NCBI GenBank assembly: GCA_001507935.1
Contig: LGET01000043.1
Location: 1-10,078, forward strand
Direction: 5' to 3'
Source of the DNA: Thermococcales archaeon 44_46
GTDB lineage: Archaea; Methanobacteriota_B; Thermococci; Thermococcales; Thermococcaceae
DNA: 10,078 nt
Positions 6,422 through 10,078 of the stretch are shown in pieces; within the stretch, counting starts at the first letter, position 1, and every line of letters starts with the position of its first letter. A program made the position numbers and the translations under genes. The notes beneath the pieces were generated by a model. It did no database searches and was not told the DNA's origin. It worked only from the letters and a program-made list of their open reading frames with translations.

Positions 6422-7129
6422 AATCTCAGTGCTGATGCCAGCATATAATGAAGGAAAAAACCTAGAGAAAGCAGTTAAAGAGACTATGAAAGAACTAAAG
6501 GGGTTAGATTACGAGATAGTCCTAATAAACGATGGTTCCGAAGACAACACATTAGAAGTCGCAAAAAAACTCCGCGAATCCTTTAAAGAAGTCAGGTAGT
6601 AAGCTATCATAAGAACAGGGGAAAAGGACACGCTCTGAAAAAGGGCTTTGAAAAAAGTAGTGGCAAGATGATTGTGTTCTTTGATTCCGACTTGGATATT
6701 CCCCCTTCTCAAATAAAGAGGTTCTTAAAAGTTCTTAATGAAGGATACGATGTCGTCATAGGTTCAAAGTATCTTCCGGGGGCAAGGGTTAGTTATTCCG
6801 AAAAAAGGAAGGCATTTAGCATTTGGTACAGAACATTAGTTAAAATGTTGCTCAAGTTAGATGTCAGTGATACCCAAGTCGGGCTTAAAGTGTTTAGGAG
6901 AGAGGTACTAGAGAGGGTATTTCCTAAGATTCTGGTCAAAAAATATGCCTTCGATGTAGAACTTCTGACCGTAATAAATATGTATGGATATAAAATTCGT
7001 GAACTCCCTGTTAAGATTGAACATAAGCACTTCAACTCCTCAGTAAATTATAAAGCAATACTAAGAATGTTCATAGACACCATGGCAGTATTTTACAGAA
7101 AAAACATTTTACATTACTATGAAAGGTGA
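6414..7129 (+). pseudogene. Family 2 glycosyltransferase (DPM1-like), split by a one-base frameshift
   Basis: Two frames together make one GT2 enzyme of 238 residues. The first frame (6414-6599, 61 codons) carries MPAYNEGKNL and the nucleotide-binding aspartate INDGSEDNT (D40), then stops at TAG 6597-6599 after FKEVR. The second frame, open from 6596, continues with VVSYHKNRGKGHAL, then FFDSDLD (DxD at reconstructed 91-93), the acceptor-side DTQVGLKVFRREVL and AFDVELLTVINMYGYKI, ending at TGA 7127-7129. One extra G (CAGGTAG to CAGGGTAG near 6595-6596) restores a perfect family sequence. Neither half alone has a complete active site; the second half's first ATG (6668) would lose the nucleotide-binding strand. 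No C-terminal membrane helices are present. It likely transfers a sugar from a nucleotide or to a dolichol phosphate carrier at the cytosolic face. Either a real inactivating mutation or a sequencing/assembly error. Confidence 0.85.
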
Positions 7130-7130
7130 G
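7125..7130 (+). promoter_or_regulatory. Ribosome-binding site of the GT4 gene, containing the GT2 stop
   Basis: GGTGAG contains the TGA that ends the GT2 frame (7127-7129) and lies five bases before ATG 7136. This stop-in-SD layout recurs in this operon and suggests reinitiation by terminating ribosomes. Confidence 0.6.
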
Positions 7131-7135
7131 AGCAC

Positions 7136-8248
7136 ATGAGGGTATTGTGGCTTAACTGGAAGGATATAAAGCATCCAGAAGCAGGTGGAGCGGAGGTTTA
7201 CACTCACGAGATAGCAAAAAGGTTGGTTAAGAAGGGTTATGAGATCACGCTTTTTACTTCCTATTTCGAGGGAGCCGAAAGGAAAGAAGAAATTGATGAG
7301 ATTGAAATAATTAGAGGAGGGAAAATAATAGGTATTTTCGATACAGTCTATTCACATGCAAAGAGGTTCTACAAAAAGAACAAAGACAATTTCGACTTGG
7401 TAATTGATGAAATAAACACAAGGCCATTTTTGACCCCAAAATATGTAGATAAACCGATAATCGCGTTAATACACCAATTGGCAGTTGAGTTTTGGGACTA
7501 CAAGACTCCATTTCCAGTTAATCTTATTGGAAAGCACTTCTTGGAGCCATACTGGTTAAAGCACTACGTGAATGTAAAAACGATAACAGTATCCGAATCC
7601 ACAAAGGAAGATTTAGAAAGACTGGGGTTTAAAGATGTGGAAATAGTTTACAACGGTCTGGATGGGAACATTCTAGATAGCGTTCCTGAGAAGGAAGAGG
7701 AGTTCACAGCAATATTTGTTGGCAGGCTAACCCCTACCAAAAAACCAGAAGACGCAATAATGGCGTTTAAAACGTTTAATAAAGGCAAGCTCTGGGTAGT
7801 GGGTAGAGGAGAACTTGAAGAAAGACTTAAAAAACAACACAATAGCAATAATATTGTATTTAAGGGCTTTGTCTCCGAAAAAGAGAAAATTGAGCTTATG
7901 AAGAGAGCCCACGTACTGCTAGTCCCCGCGATAAGGGAAGGATGGGGGAGAGTTGTGATAGAAGCGAATGCCTTGGGAACTCCGGTCATAGGCTACAACG
8001 TCCCCGGGCTGAGAGATTCAATAAAGCACAACTACAATGGCCTGCTGTGTGAGCCAAACCCCAAAGCCATGAGCGAAGCACTTAAGGAATTGTATGAAGA
8101 TGAAACCCTAAGAAAAAGGCTGAGTGAAAACGCACTGGAATGGGCTAAAAGGTTCAGCTGGGATGAGAGCGCGGAGAAGTTTGAGAGAATACTTCGAGGT
8201 GTTTCCAATGACTCAAAAGTATTTCGTTCATCCAACAGCTGTTGTTGA
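7136..8248 (+). CDS. Family 4 glycosyltransferase
   Basis: GT-B fold glycosyltransferase of 370 residues, cytosolic or peripheral at the membrane. The N-terminal half begins [20 protein letters not shown], with the glycine loop ([15 protein letters not shown]) typical of GT4 acceptor domains. The C-terminal donor domain has [14 protein letters not shown] (R197, K203), [11 protein letters not shown] (222-231) and the EX7E motif (E268 and E276 in [19 protein letters not shown]), which holds the nucleotide-sugar. A normal family 4 length is about 350-380 residues. Predicted to add one sugar to a lipid-linked oligosaccharide; the sugar is unknown. The last 14 residues ([13 protein letters not shown] and neighbours) are encoded by the first 41 bases of the following acetyltransferase gene in another frame. 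They look unrelated to the family, so the ancestral stop may have been closer to [11 protein letters not shown] 7136 is preceded by GGTGAG. Confidence 0.9.
   Translation: MRVLWLNWKDIKHPEAGGAEVYTHEIAKRLVKKGYEITLFTSYFEGAERKEEIDEIEIIRGGKIIGIFDTVYSHAKRFYKKNKDNFDLVIDEINTRPFLTPKYVDKPIIALIHQLAVEFWDYKTPFPVNLIGKHFLEPYWLKHYVNVKTITVSESTKEDLERLGFKDVEIVYNGLDGNILDSVPEKEEEFTAIFVGRLTPTKKPEDAIMAFKTFNKGKLWVVGRGELEERLKKQHNSNNIVFKGFVSEKEKIELMKRAHVLLVPAIREGWGRVVIEANALGTPVIGYNVPGLRDSIKHNYNGLLCEPNPKAMSEALKELYEDETLRKRLSENALEWAKRFSWDESAEKFERILRGVSNDSKVFRSSNSCC
8196..8201 (+). promoter_or_regulatory. Ribosome-binding site deciding the acetyltransferase start
   Basis: GAGGTG inside the GT4 gene lies six bases before ATG 8208. 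An upstream ATG in the same frame (8124) would add 28 residues with no family resemblance and lies within coding DNA of GT4. ATG 8208 gives [16 protein letters not shown], the usual start of WbpD-like enzymes. Confidence 0.65.
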
Positions 8249-8813
8249 GGATGGGGCTGAAATTGGTAAAGGAACAAGGATATGGCACTTTGCCCACGTA
8301 AGGACTGGCGCAAAGATAGGAAGAAACTGCAACATTGGGAAGGACGTTTACATCGACGTTGGCGTTGAAATCGGAAACAACGTCAAGATCCAAAACGGAG
8401 TGAGCGTCTACAGGGGAGTTAAAGTGGAAGATGACGTTTTTCTCGGCCCACACATGACATTCACCAACGACCTTTATCCAAGAGCATTTAATCAGGATTG
8501 GGAAATCGTGCCGACCCTTGTTAAGAAAGGTGCCTCCATCGGAGCCCATGCAACAATAGTCTGCGGAGTAACGATTGGCGAATACGCAATGGTTGGCGCT
8601 GGAGCAGTTGTGACAAAAGACGTTCCCCCATTTGGTCTTGTATTTGGAAATCCCGCTCGATTGAAGGGATTCGTCTGCTACTGCGGAAAACCGCTAAAGG
8701 AAAAAGTTGGTGAGGACGAGGAAGGGGTCGCATTCAAGTGCTCCCACTGCGGAAAAGAAGTTAAAATCAGGCGGGAAGACTACGAAAGATACCTGAGGGA
8801 AAAGGACTTGTAA
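8208..8813 (+). CDS. wbpD: WbpD/WlbB-like sugar-nucleotide N-acetyltransferase (left-handed beta-helix) with Zn-ribbon tail
   Basis: Acyltransferase of 201 residues, predicted to acetylate the 3-amino group of UDP-2-acetamido-3-amino-2,3-dideoxy-glucuronate with acetyl-CoA, giving the diacetamido sugar. Hexapeptide repeats of the left-handed beta-helix run from about residue 8 to 150 ([66 protein letters not shown]). The family loop [16 protein letters not shown] is at 78-92. After GNPARLKGF comes a tail with C157-x-C159 and C178-x2-C181 ([18 protein letters not shown]), a likely zinc ribbon also known in some WbpD homologues. It overlaps GT4 by 41 bases and is followed at once by the aminotransferase. 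A dTDP-3-amino-sugar acetyltransferase of the QdtC type is the main alternative; the aminotransferase and dehydrogenase downstream favour WbpD. Confidence 0.85.
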   Translation: MTQKYFVHPTAVVEDGAEIGKGTRIWHFAHVRTGAKIGRNCNIGKDVYIDVGVEIGNNVKIQNGVSVYRGVKVEDDVFLGPHMTFTNDLYPRAFNQDWEIVPTLVKKGASIGAHATIVCGVTIGEYAMVGAGAVVTKDVPPFGLVFGNPARLKGFVCYCGKPLKEKVGEDEEGVAFKCSHCGKEVKIRREDYERYLREKDL

Positions 8814-8819
8814 GGTGAT
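8814..8819 (+). promoter_or_regulatory. Ribosome-binding site deciding the aminotransferase start
   Basis: GGTGAT follows directly on the TAA of the acetyltransferase gene (8811-8813) and ends four bases before ATG 8824. An in-frame GTG at 8815 is part of this site and is therefore unlikely to be the start. Confidence 0.6.
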
Positions 8820-8823
8820 TAAA

Positions 8824-9927
8824 ATGAGAAGCATTCCAATTGCTAAGCCCTTAATTGGAGAAGAAGAAATCAATGCCGTTGTTGAGGTTTTAAAGAGCGG
8901 AATACTGGCTCATGGAAAGGAAGTTGAAGCCTTTGAAAGAGAATTTGCGGATTACCTCGGAGCCAAGCACGGCATAGCTGTTGTAAACGGAACTGCTGCT
9001 CTGGATGTTGCCCTGAAAACCCTTAAAATCGGCTCCGGAGATGAAGTTATAACAACTCCCTTCACATTCATTGCTTCCGCAAACTCAATACTCTTTCAGG
9101 GAGCCAAGCCGGTCTTTGCAGATATCGACCCGAAAACATTCAACCTCGACCCAAACGATGTTCTTGAAAAAATTAACGACAAAACAAAAGCCATCGTTGT
9201 CGTCCACCTCTATGGACAGCCTGCAGACATGAAGGCTTTTAAAGAAATAGCCGAGGACTACAAGCTTTACCTTGTTGAGGACTGTGCACAGGCCCATGGT
9301 GCCGAGTTCGAGGGGCAAAAGGTGGGAACCTTTGGGGATATCGCCGCTTTCAGCTTCTATCCAACCAAGAACATGACCACTGGGGAAGGAGGGATGGTAG
9401 TTACCAACGATGACGAACTTGCAAGAAGGGCAGAACTAATCAGGAACCACGGGCAGGCCGAAAAGTACCTCCACGTCGAGCTCGGCTACAACTTAAGGAT
9501 GACAAACATAGCGGCTGCAATCGGGAGAGTTCAGCTTAGAAAGCTTGACGAGTGGAACGAGAGAAGAATCGAGAATGCCAAGCTTCTAAGCGAGGGGATA
9601 GGCAAAATTGACGGCCTAACCCCACCCTACGTTGACAAAAGGACTAAGCACGTCTTCCACCAGTACGTGATTAGGGTTGAGGAGGAGTTCCCGCTCAGCA
9701 GAGAGGAGCTCATGGCAAAATTGAGGGAGAAAGGTGTTGGAACGGCTGTTCACTATCCCATCCCGGTTCACCACCAACCCCTCTATCAGAGACTCGGCTA
9801 TCCAAGGGACATCTGCCCCAATGCAATTGAAGCCTCAAAGAGAGTCCTGAGCCTCCCAGTTCACCCGGCCGTTAGCAGAGAGGACATAGAATATATAATC
9901 GACACTCTGAATGAGCTCTCAGGGTGA
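8824..9927 (+). CDS. wbpE: DegT/DnrJ/EryC1 PLP-dependent sugar aminotransferase (WbpE-like)
   Basis: Fold-type I aminotransferase of 367 residues, a normal family length. It is predicted to convert the UDP-2-acetamido-3-keto-glucuronate intermediate to the 3-amino sugar with glutamate as donor. Visible features are IPIAKPLIGEEEINAV at the N-terminus, NGTAALDVAL (phosphate-binding region near 56-63), TTPFTFIASANSI, VEDCAQAHGA with the PLP-ring aspartate at about D153, and SFYPTKNMTTGEGG with the Schiff-base lysine K182. LGYNLRMTNIAAAIGRVQL follows as in all DegT proteins, and VHYPIPVHHQPLY is near the C-terminus. The order acetyltransferase, aminotransferase, Gfo/Idh dehydrogenase matches the WbpD/WbpE/WbpB chemistry. 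Other DegT targets (3- or 4-keto sugars) cannot be excluded by motif alone. It is G+C richer than the glycosyltransferase genes (29 of 60 at 9481-9540). Confidence 0.9.
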   Translation: MRSIPIAKPLIGEEEINAVVEVLKSGILAHGKEVEAFEREFADYLGAKHGIAVVNGTAALDVALKTLKIGSGDEVITTPFTFIASANSILFQGAKPVFADIDPKTFNLDPNDVLEKINDKTKAIVVVHLYGQPADMKAFKEIAEDYKLYLVEDCAQAHGAEFEGQKVGTFGDIAAFSFYPTKNMTTGEGGMVVTNDDELARRAELIRNHGQAEKYLHVELGYNLRMTNIAAAIGRVQLRKLDEWNERRIENAKLLSEGIGKIDGLTPPYVDKRTKHVFHQYVIRVEEEFPLSREELMAKLREKGVGTAVHYPIPVHHQPLYQRLGYPRDICPNAIEASKRVLSLPVHPAVSREDIEYIIDTLNELSG

Positions 9928-9930
9928 GAG
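9922..9930 (+). promoter_or_regulatory. Ribosome-binding site of the dehydrogenase gene, containing the aminotransferase stop
   Basis: GGGTGAGAG contains the TGA at 9925-9927 and ends two bases before ATG 9933; the GGGTGA core is at normal distance. This is the same stop-in-SD layout seen before the GT4 gene and supports one coupled operon. Confidence 0.55.
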
Positions 9931-9932
9931 AA

Positions 9933-10078
9933 ATGCTTCGCGTTGGAGTAATTGGCGTTGGGAACATGGGCTTCCACCATGCGAGGATTTACTCCGAGCT
10001 GGCAAAGGAAGGAAAAGCCAAGCTCGTTGGAGTGGCTGATGCAAACTTTGAGAGGGCTAAGGAAGTAGCTGAAAAGTT
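9933..10078 (+). CDS. Gfo/Idh/MocA family NAD(P)-dependent dehydrogenase, N-terminal part (window ends inside gene)
   Basis: Only the first 48 codons are in the window. They read MLRVGVIGVGNMGFHHARIY followed by a short loop and KLVGVADANFERAKEVAEK, a Rossmann nucleotide-binding start: glycine motif GVGNMG after the first strand and an acidic residue (D) after the second strand, favouring NAD. This is the typical beginning of Gfo/Idh/MocA oxidoreductases. From its place after WbpD- and WbpE-like genes the likely role is oxidation of C3 of UDP-N-acetyl-glucuronate (WbpB-like), supplying the keto sugar to the aminotransferase. The specific function is inferred from context because the catalytic EKP motif lies beyond the window. 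Confidence 0.8.
   Translation, partial: MLRVGVIGVGNMGFHHARIYSELAKEGKAKLVGVADANFERAKEVAEK

Noticed and set aside
6561..6570. GCA AAA AAA C, an in-phase A7 slippery run that could drive programmed -1 frameshifting in the GT2 gene.
   Set aside because: A -1 slip there enters a frame that hits TAA at 6584-6586 before reaching the second half. The shift must occur between 6587 and 6596, where no slippery heptamer is present.
8154..8549. Open frame of 131 codons on the minus strand opposite wbpD.
   Set aside because: It is antisense to clear hexapeptide-repeat coding sequence and shows no domain or start signal.

Overview
The window looks like chromosomal DNA of a hyperthermophilic archaeon, most likely Thermococcales (Thermococcus/Pyrococcus). 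The reasons are Lys/Glu/Ile-rich proteins, AT-rich TATA elements, GGTGA/GGAGG ribosome-binding sites often fused to the preceding stop codon, and an archaeal AglB/STT3-type oligosaccharyltransferase. This placement is inference from sequence style and families, not from a search. The main content is a protein N-glycosylation / surface-polysaccharide locus.

Left part (1-1540): a fragment with the AbrB/SpoVT DNA-binding motif runs off the left edge on the minus strand and seems to be frameshifted near its start. Divergent from it is an AT-rich gene for an AAA_14/DUF4143 (COG1373-type) ATPase, an accessory-type gene with no evident link to the sugar genes. Middle (1572-4852): a five-helix DUF1616 membrane protein, whose outer domain carries eight N-X-T sequons, is convergent with the 765-residue oligosaccharyltransferase AglB. 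The two genes share the four bases of their stop codons.

A 315-base intergenic region (4853-5167) holds the aglB promoter (minus strand) and the promoter of the rightward operon. Its central part is unexplained.

Right part (5168 to the window end): one tightly packed rightward operon. It encodes a Wzx/RfbX-like lipid-linked glycan flippase, a DPM1-like family 2 glycosyltransferase split by a one-base frameshift, and a family 4 glycosyltransferase. These are followed by a sugar-nucleotide cassette: WbpD-like left-handed beta-helix N-acetyltransferase, WbpE-like PLP aminotransferase, and the first 48 residues of a Gfo/Idh/MocA (WbpB-like) dehydrogenase. All junctions overlap or are separated by only a few bases, so translational coupling is likely.

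How the genes could work together (inference): WbpB, WbpE and WbpD make a UDP-2,3-diacetamido-2,3-dideoxy-hexuronic acid. The GT2 and GT4 enzymes build a dolichol-linked oligosaccharide on the cytosolic face, the flippase turns it outward, and AglB transfers it to Asn in N-X-S/T sequons of exported proteins. The neighbouring DUF1616 protein is a candidate substrate. I found no rRNA, tRNA, CRISPR array or insertion sequence. I do not see a wholly new system. The points most worth a second look are the broken GT2, a second apparent homopolymer frameshift at the left edge, the sequon-dense DUF1616 ectodomain opposite aglB, and the predicted diacetamido-uronic acid cassette.
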